Part shown: piece by piece, positions 1-10,723 of the stretch
How positions within the stretch are numbered: position 1 is the first letter of the stretch
Layout: each line of letters begins with the position of its first letter
From: Lophium mytilinum
Taxonomy: Eukaryota; Ascomycota; Dothideomycetes; Mytilinidiales; Mytilinidiaceae
Direction: 5' to 3'
Assembly (NCBI GenBank): GCA_010093605.1
Contig: MU004194.1
Location: 1,407,900-1,471,899, forward strand
Length of the DNA: 64,000 nt
Notes under the pieces: model-generated
The model's database searches: none
The model's input: only the letters and a program-made list of their open reading frames with translations
What the model was told of the DNA's origin: nothing
Program-made: the position numbers and the translations under genes

Positions 1-2
1 TG

Positions 3-248
3 CAGCACGCACAGCACCAACCCAACCCCCGAATCGCGTCCCTCGCCACGCCACGCCGCACCTACACCCTAATCCAACCAACCCCCCCAACGCCCCCCTG
101 CGAAATATCGAGCACCCCTCTCGCACCACCCCCGACACCACAACACACCGAAGAGGAAAATTCATGTATGCCCCCGAAGTCATGTAAGGTTCTACGGCTT
201 CACGGGTCTTTCAGCAGAGGGCAAGCAAAGGATGGTGGGTGCAAATGA
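3..248 (+). other. possible 3' end of an upstream gene
   Basis: A reading frame is open from the window edge to a TGA at 246-248. It is rich in Pro, Thr and Gln and would give about 81 residues. A T-rich stretch follows, as in a 3' untranslated region. No domain is recognisable and the start lies outside the window, so it may equally be non-coding. Low-complexity composition makes the open frame weak evidence. Confidence 0.2.
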
Positions 249-1659
249 AAAGAAAAGGTTTTTTGTTGCCCTCATCCGGCTTTCTTTCTCTCTTTTCTTT
301 TTAGAAAGATCCCTTGGAGAAAAACTCGTCTAGTTCCAGAGATATCCCCCCTTGTTTTCCTCTTATCTACCAATACCTAAGTGTTTTTCCCCCTGAGCAC
401 ACATCTTCCCGAGCCCATGTCGTCCCCACACCCGGCCCCCACCCCCATCCTTTGTTATTGTGTTTGGTTTGGCATTGAACGGTATGCGACAGAGTGAGTG
501 AGTGACTGAGTGAGAGAGATATTAAAGATTCCTCGTCTTGTAAACACGTGTGATGGACCCCGTTATCCTATGGTTTTTTATGCTGCTTGTTTGTCTTTAG
601 ATTTTTTTCTTCTTTTCTCGGAGGTCGATGTGGTTTGCATGGATGGATGGAGTGGGGGGCCGATCGTTGGCGAGCGTGATTGCTTGGGAGGAAGATGAGA
701 GGTAGAGGTAGGTAGGTAGGTGGGTGGGTGGATAGGGTTGCGGTCGTGGATCATAATCAATTGTCGAGCTTTGCTCTTCTCCCCCACTTTTGCTCTTGAT
801 TCGTTGCGGTTTTGTGGTGAATGTGATGGTGGGTTGAGTGTTGGATCGTGACTGTAGGGTTCGTGCTACTAAGTCGCGGAAGTGTTCCACGGGCCTGCAG
901 CAAACTTCGACCTGGCCCGGCAAAAACAGTTTACGAACAGGCTCCGGTCTCCTTTCTCTCTTTCCGCCACGTGGTTTCCCGTCTCTCGATCTACCAAAAT
1001 TCTCTATCCTTATTAGCTTCCGTAGCGAAACGGGAGAGGGGAAGAACGGGCGTTAGTTACGCGAAGCGCGGATTTGAGAGAACTGTCGTCAATGACTTTT
1101 GTGAAGAACGGATTTTGGTAGGAAAACAAGACAGCAGAGAACAGGCTAACCTAAGAAAGCCGCCTTTTTTTTCAGTCTAGATTTGATCACTTTCAAGGCT
1201 CTGAAGGAGTTCTTGTTCGGAGTGTGTCACTTGGGTCTTCGCATGTCAGGCACTGTTTTCACGAATCGGTTGAGTTGACATAGTTGACATAGCACGCCAA
1301 TGTTCAAGTCTAGTTTCAGTTTGGGGTATCGAATAGTTTAATAGCGTCGGTCTAGAACTCGAACTCAGGCTAGAGCATGAGGCAGAACGGACACGGTCAG
1401 AAAGCTAGCGGTCTACAAGAATGTAAACGCGATGTGTATGCTGCGCAGGAGACTGTGAACATAGGAGAATAGCAGCGGGAAGGCTGGAGGATATAGACCC
1501 AACCCCACAATCATGCCCGAGATACTCCAACGCCTATGAGGAAAAACAGATGGTATCAAAACGAAAAGGAAACCCCGCATCATCGCACACCTTAATGGCT
1601 GCACATTCGTGAAATAGGAAATGTAGACAGCGCGTCTAGATAGCGGCGGATAGGCTCAT
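249..1659. other. gene-free stretch with short simple repeats
   Basis: No supported gene. There are small simple repeats: GAGT-type repeats at about 493-518 and a GGTA/GGTG run at about 700-731. The open frames here start with GTG or are short and low in complexity. It probably holds the 3' region of an upstream gene and the downstream region of the minus-strand gene that ends at 1660. Confidence 0.5.
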
Positions 1660-2577
1660 TCACACCCCGCCCATCTCCACCTCCCCGTGCTCCCACACCG
1701 GTCGCAGGAACTCCGCTTCCTCGAAGTCAGAGCTGTTGCGCCCGGCATCTGTCTCGGCGTCTCCCATATCTGCGTTCTCTGTATCTGTGTTCGTCGGCAG
1801 GCCCATGGGCTTGAACCCAAGCTCGTGGAGCTGGAGCTGCTGGGCGTTCCCGCTCTTCAGCCGCCGCATGCCTCGGGTGCGTGGCTGGGCAAACGGACGC
1901 AAGGGCTGTGATGAAAGCTGCGGCATCGATGTGTGGCTGAGCGGGTAGACGTTCGGAGGTGGGGAGCTCGACATTGGGGAGACGGGCTCCTCGTCGTCGA
2001 GCGGGGCGAAGAGGTGGGTTGTGTTTGAGAGGGGGAAGATGTCGTTGGCGGCGTCGTCGAAGCTGCGCTTGTGGGGGTTCGCATTCAGCTGACGCGCGGG
2101 GGCCGAGTCGGTGGAGAGGCTTGAGCTGGTCGAGCCCTGCGAGGAGAAGTTTGGGGAGGATGTGAAGAGGTGGAGCGGGGGGTGCGAGGCGACGGGCTGC
2201 GTTGGCCAGCCCCAGTCGTTGGAGGAGGGCGTGTGGATGAGGGGCTGCTCAGCGAAGCCTCCGATCTTGTGCAGGCCGCAGAAAGGAAGCAGTTCGCGGG
2301 GATGCGAGTGGGCTTCTGTGGGGGTATGTTGCACGGGCTTGACGCTGTAGGCGTCGCCGTTGTTGAGTTCGCGCTGCTTGTTCTTGTAGCCCTCGGGGAC
2401 TGACTTTCGAACCCGCATACCGACGTTGAGGAGGGACGCTTGGACGGAGGAGGGGAGGGCGGGGGTAGGTGTCGTCGTTATATGTGGGATGCTCGAGTCG
2501 GATAGGTCAGGACGGGCGAAGAAGGCTGTGATCGAGGGTTGGTAGGCACGCTTGGAACGGTGCGAGCTCGACGGCAT
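1660..2577 (-). CDS. Spd1/Dif1-like ribonucleotide reductase inhibitor
   Basis: Single exon, 305 aa, ATG at 2577. Residues about 44-66 (SVQASLLNVGMRVRKSVPEG) and about 94-106 (LPFCGLHKIGG) match the conserved blocks of the fungal RNR-inhibitor family (damage-regulated import facilitator Dif1 / Spd1 type). Known members hold down ribonucleotide reductase by binding or relocating its small subunit and are destroyed in S phase or after DNA damage. Residues 13-20 read QPSITAFF, a textbook PCNA-interacting (PIP) box. The rest is Ser/Pro-rich and probably disordered, with a Glu/Asp-rich C-terminus. An ACGCGT (MluI cell-cycle box) lies about 320 bp upstream. Family assignment comes from memory of the motifs; RNR inhibition itself is inferred. 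Confidence 0.78.
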   Translation of the reverse strand: MPSSSHRSKRAYQPSITAFFARPDLSDSSIPHITTTPTPALPSSVQASLLNVGMRVRKSVPEGYKNKQRELNNGDAYSVKPVQHTPTEAHSHPRELLPFCGLHKIGGFAEQPLIHTPSSNDWGWPTQPVASHPPLHLFTSSPNFSSQGSTSSSLSTDSAPARQLNANPHKRSFDDAANDIFPLSNTTHLFAPLDDEEPVSPMSSSPPPNVYPLSHTSMPQLSSQPLRPFAQPRTRGMRRLKSGNAQQLQLHELGFKPMGLPTNTDTENADMGDAETDAGRNSSDFEEAEFLRPVWEHGEVEMGGV

Positions 2578-3584
2578 CGTTGTCGGTTATGAGTCTTCTC
2601 TCTGCCCGATTGCCCGTTGGGACCAGGGCGTTGAAGCACCACAGACGGCTGAAGAGGGCGGGAAGCTGGTGCCGGAGTTTGCCCAGTGGTGTGGTGGTGA
2701 GGGCTCTCAGTGGTGGACGAAGTGTTGAACTCTGCAGAGTCTAAAAACGAGGGCACGGGCTGAAGAGCAGAGAAGAAGAGGTACGTCGGGGTGCGGAGGT
2801 GGTGGTGGGAGGAGTCCGGTGAATTGATGGGATGATGACGGACAATAGGGAATTGTGCAAGGCTGGGCGCGTGAAGTTCGTGCACCTCCGTCCGACACGC
2901 GTTGGTAGCGGAGTGGTCCGAGTGCGCCCACAACGTAGGATTTCAGATGAAACGACTCCTTCACTACTATTATCTGCTTCAACGCAAGTCGCGGGTAAAA
3001 ATACTTTCACCTTGACGCAGATTCAAATGAAGAAAAGCTATCCTCTACTCGTGCTTGGTGCAAAGTTTAAACCACAGGCGCACCTTCGGATCAGCATGAC
3101 ATTGCAGCGAGCGACATTGGATGCCCGGATTGAGACGGCAACGTCACCTCCTCTTAGGAAAGAATACTCCAATACCTGCCTCTGGACTTGTTACTCGCAA
3201 ATTGTCAGGAAGTGCCTGTGGGCTTTCAGAGCCAGTCCTAACTCCGAGAGACATGTTACTGAGATAGCAAAGCAAAACGCCCGTCTGTGATCTGACAAAT
3301 TGTCTTGATACAAGGGTAGACGTAGTCCTTCCTTCGCGGCTATGTCTCTTTGTCATGTTTGAAGTCAAGTTATTCCGTCATCGACACAGAAAAAATTGTT
3401 TGTATGCAAATAGTTGTATTACTATACAATGCATCGGTATCATTTCGCGATACCCATTTCACGAAAGCTCCTTTTTCCGTCATTCATAAGTCGTCGCCCG
3501 AAAAACTAAAAGAAACCCAAAAACCAATCGCTTAATCGCTATACTAACTCCCGTAACGCTCACCATGCAGCACTTTCAAGCCCT
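2578..3584. other. intergenic region between RNR-inhibitor gene and HSP104
   Basis: It holds the promoter of the minus-strand gene at 1660-2577 and the 3' flank of HSP104. No supported coding region; the overlapping frames on both strands have no family signature. Confidence 0.6.
2897..2902. promoter_or_regulatory. ACGCGT (MCB-like) site upstream of the RNR-inhibitor gene
   Basis: A perfect ACGCGT hexamer lies about 320 bp upstream of the ATG at 2577. In yeasts this is the binding site of MBF, which drives G1/S genes, and RNR regulators are natural targets. A six-base match can arise by chance, so this is suggestive only. Confidence 0.35.
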
Positions 3585-6374
3585 CTAATCATAGAGATCT
3601 TCCTGTCCATCATCGAGGTCGGCCATCGGGTCGTCTTCGTCATACATCTCGCTGTCCTCGGACATCTCGCTGTCTGTGTGATTTGGAAGCACATGGATAT
3701 GGCCATCCTCCAGCACAATGTGAGCTGTTTCTCCATCCTTGATGCTTCCGCGAAGGATTAGGACGGCCATGCGGTTGAGTACCTCCTTCTCGATCAAACG
3801 AGCAAGCGGCCGAGCACCATATGCTGGAGAGTATCCGGCACTGCCTAGGTAGTCTTTGACCTCTTCCGTCATATCGATCCTCACATTGCGACCGTTGGAG
3901 CTCAAGCGCTTCTGGATCTCGACCATCCGCACGTCGACAATCTTGCGGATCTCCCTCTTCGTGAGGCGATTGAATATGACGGTGCTTGAGATACGGTTGA
4001 GGAACTCGGGTAGGAAGTAGTTCCGTAGCGCAGTCATAACCATTTCTCTAGTCGTTGGATCGATCCTCCCGTCTGGTGCGTTCGGCCTCGCTAGGTACTC
4101 AGCACCGAGATTGGATGTCATGACGACGATACAGTTCTTCGCATCGACAACTCTGCCTTGGCCGTCGGTGATACGTCCGTCATCCATGAGCTGTAGAAGG
4201 ACTGTGAGGACTTCCTTCGCCGCCTTCTCAACTTCGTCGAATAGTAGGATTGAGAATGGCTTTCGTCGAAGCGCCTCGGTAAGCTGCCCACCAGCATCGT
4301 GACCAACATACCCGGGAGGAGCACCGATCATTCTGCTCAGTGAGTGACGCTCCTGGTATTCTGACATATCAAACCGAATCATTGACTTCGGATCGTCGAA
4401 TAAGAACTCGGCGAGAGCTTTGGTAAGAAGCGTCTTTCCTGTACCCGATGGTCCACAGAAGAGGAAGCTCGGCGGTTGGTTGGGATTTGCGAGACCTGAT
4501 CTCTGGAGCCGGATGGCATTTGAAACAGAGGAAACCGCCTCTTTCTGGCCAATGACAATGTGACCAAGGACCTTTTCCATGTTGAGCAGTTTTTCTTTTT
4601 CGGTTGTCCTGAGTCTCGTCACTGGAATGCCTGTCCATCTCGCGACGATCTCGTTGATCTGGTCAGGGCCCACGGAATCAGTAAGCATTGCTTCTCCCGG
4701 ACCGCTCCCCCTGCGGTTGTACATTTCTTGGTCTGCCCTCGCTTTCTCAGCCTCCAATTGTCCTATTCGCGCTTCAACATCGGGAATGGCGTAGTACTTC
4801 AAGTCGGACGCAGTCTGTAGGTCGCGGATACGCTCTGCTTCGGCTAATTTGGTCTTGAGAGTGTCAAGCTTCACCTTCGCTTCTTGAATCTCCTTGCCGC
4901 GTAGCTTCTCGCTTTCATACTTCTCACGGAGAGGCTTCAGCTCTTCTTCAACGTTGGCAGCCTCTGCTACGGCTTCCCGAAGGCGAGCCTTGGCATCGTC
5001 CGTCTTCTCGCGGCCGAGAGCGTGAATCTCGATTTGTAGTTGGCGTAGTTTCCTGTCGAGATTGTCGAGAGCCTCGGGTTGAGACTCGCGTGTAACGCGT
5101 ACTGCAGCAGCGGCTTCGTCAATGAGATCGACCGCAGAATCGGGGAGGCGACGTTGAGTGAGGTATCGAGCAGCTAGCGTAGCTGCAGCAACAATTGCGC
5201 CGTCGAGAATGGTAACACCGTGATGTGTTTCGTATCGTTCCTTCAGACCACGTAGAATCGAAACCGTTTCTGGGATCGAAGGCTCTTTGACAAGGACTTG
5301 CTGGAAACGTCGTTCAAAGGCCGCGTCCTTTTCGATGTATTTGCGGTATTCGCTGAGGGTTGTTGCACCGATGCAGTGAAGTTGGCCACGAGCAAGCATG
5401 GGCTTGAGCAGATTGGCAGCATCCATACCTCCCTCTCCAGTTCCTCCGGCACCCATCAAAAGATGCATTTCGTCTACAAACAGGACGATCATCTCTTTTG
5501 ACTCCTCAATCTCTTTCAATACTCCCTTCATCCTCTCCTCGAATTCACCCCGGTATTTGCTTCCAGCAACCAATGCGCCGACGTCGAGTGATAGTAGTCT
5601 GCATGCTGCAAGATGGGCAGGGACATCAGCGTCGACAATGCGGCGAGCTAGGCCTTCGACAACGGTGGTTTTGCCGACACCAGGCTCTCCGATCAGGACT
5701 GGGTTGTTTTTGGTTCGCCGAGACAGAATGCGGATGACTCGTCGGATTTCCTCTTCTCGACCAATGACGGGGTCGATCTTGCCGTCTCGCGCCATCGCAG
5801 TCATATCAATTGTGAACTTCTTGAGGTTCTCGTTCTCCTGTTCTGAGTCTGCCGTCTTCGAGTCCACCCGCTTCGTGCCCCGAATTTGTTGTATAGCCTC
5901 GTCGATCATCTTGGGTTTGGGAATGTTGGCTTCGGCCAGACAGCGTTGAATGGCGGGTTCCTGAACCAATGCCTGGATCAAGTGGTCCACAGCGATGTAG
6001 CTATCCTTTTGAGTCTTGCTCAGCTCGTTTGCTCCGCGAAGCAGCTTCGAGAAGCTTGGTGCCATGGAAACGCTGTCTGGAGGGGGATCTTGTGAGGGAA
6101 GCCTAACGAGGTTCTTCTTGAGGGCTCGGTCCAACAGTTGCGGATCGCCATGAGCGCGTTCGACAACTTGTCTGAACAAGGGTGCTGAGGATTGGGAGTG
6201 TGTTTCGTGGCCAGTACTGTTCTGCTGGTCTTTGCTCAGATCCGGCGGCGGATCTATGAGAGCTACGGCCAAATGTATCGGTTGAAGTTGTGAATGGGCG
6301 TATTGAGTAGCCAAATCGCTGGCATCTCCGAGTGCCTTCGATGCCCGGTCGGTGAACTCCATCTTTGACGCCAT
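3585..6374 (-). CDS. HSP104: Hsp104/ClpB-type AAA+ disaggregase
   Basis: Single exon, 929 aa, ATG at 6374, near the usual Hsp104 length. The order is: Clp N-domain (about 1-165), first AAA+ module with Walker [10 protein letters not shown] at about 229-237 and Walker B VLFVDEMH, a coiled-coil middle domain (about 420-545, with the [10 protein letters not shown] linker after it), second AAA+ module with GPSGTGKT and [10 protein letters not shown] plus the substrate-gripping [10 protein letters not shown] loop, then a very acidic tail ending QEDLYD. Hsp104 hexamers use ATP with Hsp70/40 to pull proteins out of aggregates and give heat tolerance in the cytosol and nucleus. The upstream HSE, STRE and TATA sites fit heat control. 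Absence of introns is typical of heat-induced genes, since splicing fails during heat shock. Confidence 0.97.
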   Translation of the reverse strand: MASKMEFTDRASKALGDASDLATQYAHSQLQPIHLAVALIDPPPDLSKDQQNSTGHETHSQSSAPLFRQVVERAHGDPQLLDRALKKNLVRLPSQDPPPDSVSMAPSFSKLLRGANELSKTQKDSYIAVDHLIQALVQEPAIQRCLAEANIPKPKMIDEAIQQIRGTKRVDSKTADSEQENENLKKFTIDMTAMARDGKIDPVIGREEEIRRVIRILSRRTKNNPVLIGEPGVGKTTVVEGLARRIVDADVPAHLAACRLLSLDVGALVAGSKYRGEFEERMKGVLKEIEESKEMIVLFVDEMHLLMGAGGTGEGGMDAANLLKPMLARGQLHCIGATTLSEYRKYIEKDAAFERRFQQVLVKEPSIPETVSILRGLKERYETHHGVTILDGAIVAAATLAARYLTQRRLPDSAVDLIDEAAAAVRVTRESQPEALDNLDRKLRQLQIEIHALGREKTDDAKARLREAVAEAANVEEELKPLREKYESEKLRGKEIQEAKVKLDTLKTKLAEAERIRDLQTASDLKYYAIPDVEARIGQLEAEKARADQEMYNRRGSGPGEAMLTDSVGPDQINEIVARWTGIPVTRLRTTEKEKLLNMEKVLGHIVIGQKEAVSSVSNAIRLQRSGLANPNQPPSFLFCGPSGTGKTLLTKALAEFLFDDPKSMIRFDMSEYQERHSLSRMIGAPPGYVGHDAGGQLTEALRRKPFSILLFDEVEKAAKEVLTVLLQLMDDGRITDGQGRVVDAKNCIVVMTSNLGAEYLARPNAPDGRIDPTTREMVMTALRNYFLPEFLNRISSTVIFNRLTKREIRKIVDVRMVEIQKRLSSNGRNVRIDMTEEVKDYLGSAGYSPAYGARPLARLIEKEVLNRMAVLILRGSIKDGETAHIVLEDGHIHVLPNHTDSEMSEDSEMYDEDDPMADLDDGQEDLYD

Positions 6375-6486
6375 GATGTAGAATGTGGTGGGTGACTCGA
6401 CAAAAATCAGGCAGGTTTAAGTGAGTGGTTGTGAGGTTCTGTTTGTCTGTGGAAGAAGAAAAGAGCAAACAAGCAAAGAAGGCAGG

Positions 6487-6496
6487 ATATATATAG
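6487..6496 (-). promoter_or_regulatory. TATA box of HSP104
   Basis: A TATATATA run about 115 bp upstream of the HSP104 ATG, between the heat-shock element and the start. Position and TATA-dependence fit a stress-induced gene. Confidence 0.55.
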
Positions 6497-6565
6497 TGCT
6501 TGGTGCCCAACAACGTGAGGTGTTCGAAGGGTCGCGAGATGTCGCGCTGGTGGGAGTCGCGGCTC

Positions 6566-6600
6566 GAAGCTTCTCGTATGTTCTCCAGCCCTGTGCCCCT
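6566..6600 (-). promoter_or_regulatory. heat-shock element plus STRE of HSP104
   Basis: GAA at 6566-6568, TTC at 6571-6573 and TTC at 6581-6583 sit on one 5-bp grid, with GTA at the remaining slot (6576). That is a four-unit heat-shock element with three perfect units. CCCCT at 6596-6600 (AGGGG on the minus strand) is a stress-response element directly beside it. Both lie about 190-225 bp upstream of the HSP104 ATG. Hsf1 and Msn2/4-type factors are the expected binders. Confidence 0.7.
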
Positions 6601-7833
6601 CCACCACTGGATCTGCGTCAACGTCACCGCAAGATCAGGCCAGGGTGGATGCGGCCTAGGGTAAGGAGGGCTCGGACCATTTTTTCGAGACACCATCAAG
6701 TTTTCGTAACCCAACGTCCGGCAATGCTGGGGTCAGTGCAACTCTTTTTGCTGTTATTCACCCTGACGTAACAACTACTCTTTCCTCTTTTCCCTCTCTT
6801 CCGAAGCGTCCACTGCTTCCGCATCGAACCGAGACGCCTTATTCCCGAGTCATGTATTCAAAACAGCCTCGAGATGTTTTTAGAACTGTATTCAAACTGT
6901 TTGGAATCTCTCTGTCCTCCACACTTGCATGTGCCAAGAGCTACTAGGTTGAGTCATTGCGGTCAACTTCATAATTTAAAAATCCCAATTGCTGCAACGT
7001 GTGCGCTTACCTGCCGCTGCTTCAAAATGCAAGCGAGATATAGAGTAACAAGTTCATTAAATTGATAGACTGGCGAGGCCACCTCAGGCAGAAGCAAGAA
7101 AGTCTACACAGACTAAACATGTGACCCGTTCCGCCATATCTCTATTAGTTCATTGAAGTGTTACATAGATACCAACGGTAACAAAAGTGTGTATATGAAT
7201 ATACGGCGAGGTACTGTACCTTATCACCAGATATATCAGACCTTACTACCACACTAACCCTCGGCCGTATCCCATACCGGATGATGAAGGATATATTATG
7301 CAAGACCCCTGTATTCCTAGAAGGCAGATGTAGTGACTAGTGGCACAACATGCTTGTGATCTCGGGAAAATTTGTTATCATGTCGTTTGAATAGCCCCTA
7401 TGATAGCGAGAAATTTGCTCAAGTACAACTAAGCTAGTGATAGCCTGAATAGCGCATGCAAGCTGACTCCAGTGGCTTAGGGAGCCAACTTGCGTATGTC
7501 AGAACATGAGGAACGAGTAGATCTGTGGAAGGCACACTAGATCAGTAGTTGAGGGGTAACCCAGTTCTGTCATTGGTAAGTGATGCAAGAGAGTTGGATC
7601 GCGTGCTTGTCGAAGTTGAATGAAATTAGAATTGACCAAGTTTTTACCCTGTATCCAGGGCGCCCAGTAACGCCTTGAGCCTTATTTACAGAGACTACGA
7701 AACCTGCCATATCTCTGCACCTTCCATCTGAATCAGCTAGAAGCTGTTCGTGAACAACCCTCAGCCAACCGTAGCATCAAGACGTAGCATCAAGACCAGC
7801 GAAAATTCATGACAAGACCTCGTTGCAACGCCC
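6601..7833. other. intergenic region between HSP104 promoter and NOP1 3' end
   Basis: No supported gene. The distal HSP104 promoter occupies the left part; the rest is AT-leaning with many stops in all frames. I saw no tRNA fold or repeat. Confidence 0.5.
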
Positions 7834-9127
7834 CTAGGCAGTCCTCTGGTAGATACCGCACACCATCGCGTGGTCACGCTCAAAAGGCTCCAGGGTAAGC
7901 TGCTCTTTGGGCTTGATCATCTCCTCACGAAGCTTGGTGACCTCGCGGGCGAACACAGCCTCGGGCGCGGCGGTCGAGTCGATACAGTTGGCTTTGATGG
8001 AAACGATTACTCCTCCACCCATTTTGAGGAACAAGTGGGCGTTGATGCCAACGATACGGGCTTGATCAGGCTGGGCGACGTCGGCGAAGATGCAGTCGAC
8101 CATGGAAACGAGCATTCGGTACTTCAAGGGATGACGGGCGTCCTCAATGATGGGGATAACCTGTGACTTTGTTAGGAATATCTTCTCGTTATCTGACAAG
8201 ACAACATACGTTGGTTCGGTGCGTGGCCATGTTGATCAGATCACGTCCAGACCTGTGGGAGAACTCGACGGCGAAGACGGTACCTTCCGGTCCGACGATA
8301 TCAGCGACGTGAGAAACGCTGGTTCCGCTAGCTGCACCGAGGTACTATGAGATGATTAGCAGCTTGATCGCACCGTTGTCCAGTAGAGCATTCAACATAC
8401 TAGAACTTTTGAGCCTGGCTTCATGTAGATATCCTCGATACCACCCAAGATACCAGCAGCAAGCTTGCCTATACAACATGTCAGAAGAATATCTTTCAAG
8501 GCGGAATGCGCGAGGTTGTCTCATACTTCGGAAGGGATTCCAGACACGGTACTCGGTATTCGTCGCCGGTGCAGCATCACCATTCGCGGCCACGGCATTG
8601 TCTGAAGAGGGGACTGAGATGCGCTTCTCGCCGTACACGCTCTCTCCTGGGGTCAGGTTCTTGGTGACGAGCAAATCTTCCTTTCCGCGGGCGACGAAGA
8701 CACCGGCGTGCCTGTGGGGTTCGAGAATGACTTTCCTACGATTGCGTTAGAAAAACTGAACCTTGAAGCGTTTGCCCGGTTGACTGGGCTTGCTATGCAA
8801 CGAAGTGGGAACCAGCTCCCAGAGGAAATGGTCCGCTACTATCGCAAAATGAATCCAACCGTGAGGTGCAACTTACTGTCCACCCTTTGCTCCAGCAGCA
8901 CCTCCTCGGGCGCCACCACGGCCTCCTCTGCCGCCACGGTCTCCGAATCCACCGCGTCCTCGAGGAGCACCTCGTCCTCGGGCACCACCACGGCCTCGAT
9001 CGCCGAAACCGCCTCGGGAGCCGCCTCTGCCACCGCGGTCTCCAAAGCCGCCTCTACCGCCTCTGTCTCCAAATCCACCTCTTCCGCCTCCGCGGCCGCC
9101 GCGATCTCCTCTTGGGGTGAAGGCCAT
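7834..9127 (-). CDS. NOP1: fibrillarin (rRNA 2'-O-methyltransferase)
   Basis: Five exons on the minus strand: 9127-8877, 8735-8527, 8468-8401, 8344-8210, 8160-7834; 990 nt, 329 aa. The first ~80 residues form the Gly/Arg-rich GAR domain with repeated [12 protein letters not shown] units. The methyltransferase core follows: [35 protein letters not shown], the SAM-binding [20 protein letters not shown], and a C-terminus ending GIYQRTA. It is the catalytic subunit of box C/D snoRNPs, methylating rRNA riboses in the nucleolus. All four introns have GTAAGT/GTATGT-like donors and AG acceptors, and the joins recreate the conserved sequence without gaps. It is divergent from RPL17, sharing a 359-bp promoter. 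Confidence 0.96.
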
Positions 9128-9486
9128 GTCTAGTTTCTAGCTCGAAAAGTTGTGAAGCTCGGTATGCGACTGGTAGCAGTCAGAGAGAGTCGCAAGTCGG
9201 GCGATTTTGCCGGAGAAAAAGCTTGCCTTAGTCCTGTCGCATATATTAGCTCGCTGAGTTCACGAGGTGTTAGTCTCGTGCAAAGCGTGGTTGGCAGGCG
9301 GCGAGATGGCGATGGGATGGTTGTGCAAGTTCTCGATGTGATTTTCTTGCGAAAAAAGGCCCAAGCTTATTTTTCGGGACTAGTGTGCCAAGAATCGCTT
9401 AGAAGGCGGAAGGCACACTGGGCTCTCATTTACAATTTCTCGACGACCACGAGCTCGCATCAACCAGGACTCCACCAACCGCCACG
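9128..9486. promoter_or_regulatory. shared divergent promoter NOP1 / RPL17
   Basis: 359 bp separate the start codons of two ribosome-production genes on opposite strands. GCGATGGGATGG at 9309-9320 resembles the PAC element (GCGATGAG) of yeast ribosome-biogenesis promoters, with mismatches. An A-rich run lies near 9351. Co-regulation from this segment is inferred. Confidence 0.5.
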
Positions 9487-10369
9487 ATGGTATGGCTCCC
9501 CGTCTACTCGATGCTCCGCTTGAGAAGCAATTCTCGTTGCGACCAAATTGTGCTGACTTGAATGCCCCCAGGTCCGATACGCAGCTACCAGTATCGACAA
9601 CGCGAAGTCCGCTCGCGCCCGCGGCTCCTACCTGCGCGTCTCCTTCAAGAACACCCGGGAAACCGCCCAGGCGATCAATGGCTGGAAGTTGCCCCGCGCC
9701 ATTGCCTACCTCGAGAATGTCATTGAGCACAAGGAGGCCGTGCCCATGAGGCGGTACGCTGGAAGCACTGGACGATGCGCACAGGGTGAGTTGAAAACCC
9801 CTATGGAGAGGCTACATAATCACTGGGAATCACAAAAAGAGTGGTCACGAGAAAATGCACTAGGGCGGCCATGTTGAGAATCGGCATCAAAGAGTCGTTG
9901 AATATGGAAGAATATACAGGGACAGAACTGACGTAAATCACAGGCAAGCAGTTCGGTGTCTCCAAGGCCCGCTGGCCTGTCAAGTCCGCCGAGTTCCTTC
10001 TCGGTCTGCTCAAGAACGCCGAAGCCAATGCCGACACCAAGGGTCTCGATACCAGCAACCTCCAGGTCAAGCACATCCAAGTCAACCAGGCCCCCAAGCA
10101 GCGGAGACGCACTTACCGCGCTCACGGCAGAGTACGTGCCATCGCCAATCCTTCCTCGACTGATCCAGACGACACTCGATGAAGAGAGGGATTGCTAACA
10201 ATATAACTAGATCAACCCCTACATGTCCAATCCCTGCCACATTGAGCTGATCCTTACCGAGGGCGAGGAGGTTGTCCAGAAGTCTCCAGAGGTTGTCGGC
10301 CGCGAGCAGGCCCGCTTGAACTCGAGGCAGCGTGGTGCACGCACCCGCAGGGCCATCACCGCCGCGTAA
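9487..10369 (+). CDS. RPL17: 60S ribosomal protein L17 (uL22)
   Basis: Four exons: 9487-9489, 9572-9785, 9944-10131, 10211-10369; 564 nt, 187 aa. Exon 1 holds only the ATG; the protein then reads [20 protein letters not shown], the usual start of eukaryotic uL22. Other marks are [38 protein letters not shown] and the CHIELILTE strand. uL22 lines the peptide exit tunnel of the large subunit. The 158-nt second intron is the longest; I found no convincing snoRNA in it. Divergent from NOP1, so the two probably respond together to growth signals. Confidence 0.97.
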
Positions 10370-10723
10370 AGAGAGAGGGTATGGGTGAAGGTTCAATAAG
10401 CATGGTGGAGAAAATGGTTACCCGGTTTCATGAGGGCTATAGGAGTCTACCTCTTTGCAGCGGAACGAATTTCCATACTTCAATCGTGTCTCTGCATAGG
10501 TTTATGAAATCAAGTGGACGGTTTTTCGCCGACAATCATGGGAATCGTACTACGTGCATCACGCCTAGGTCAATAACCTAGTATCGCAGCTAGCCTTTAC
10601 ACCACAGCCTCATGGGGAAAGTTTGAAGATTGCCATGCTCCCAAAGCGTAGGTCTATTCGAGCCTCTAAATTTCAAAGTCATGTTTTTGTCAAGTTCAAA
10701 GAATCCTCCATCGCTCGTTCTCC
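10370..10723. other. convergent intergenic segment
   Basis: 3' flanks of RPL17 (plus) and the histidine-phosphatase-like gene (minus). Nothing else seen. Confidence 0.6.

Noticed and set aside
9786-9943. snoRNA in the RPL17 second intron
   Set aside because: No box C (RTGATGA) with matching box D at suitable spacing.
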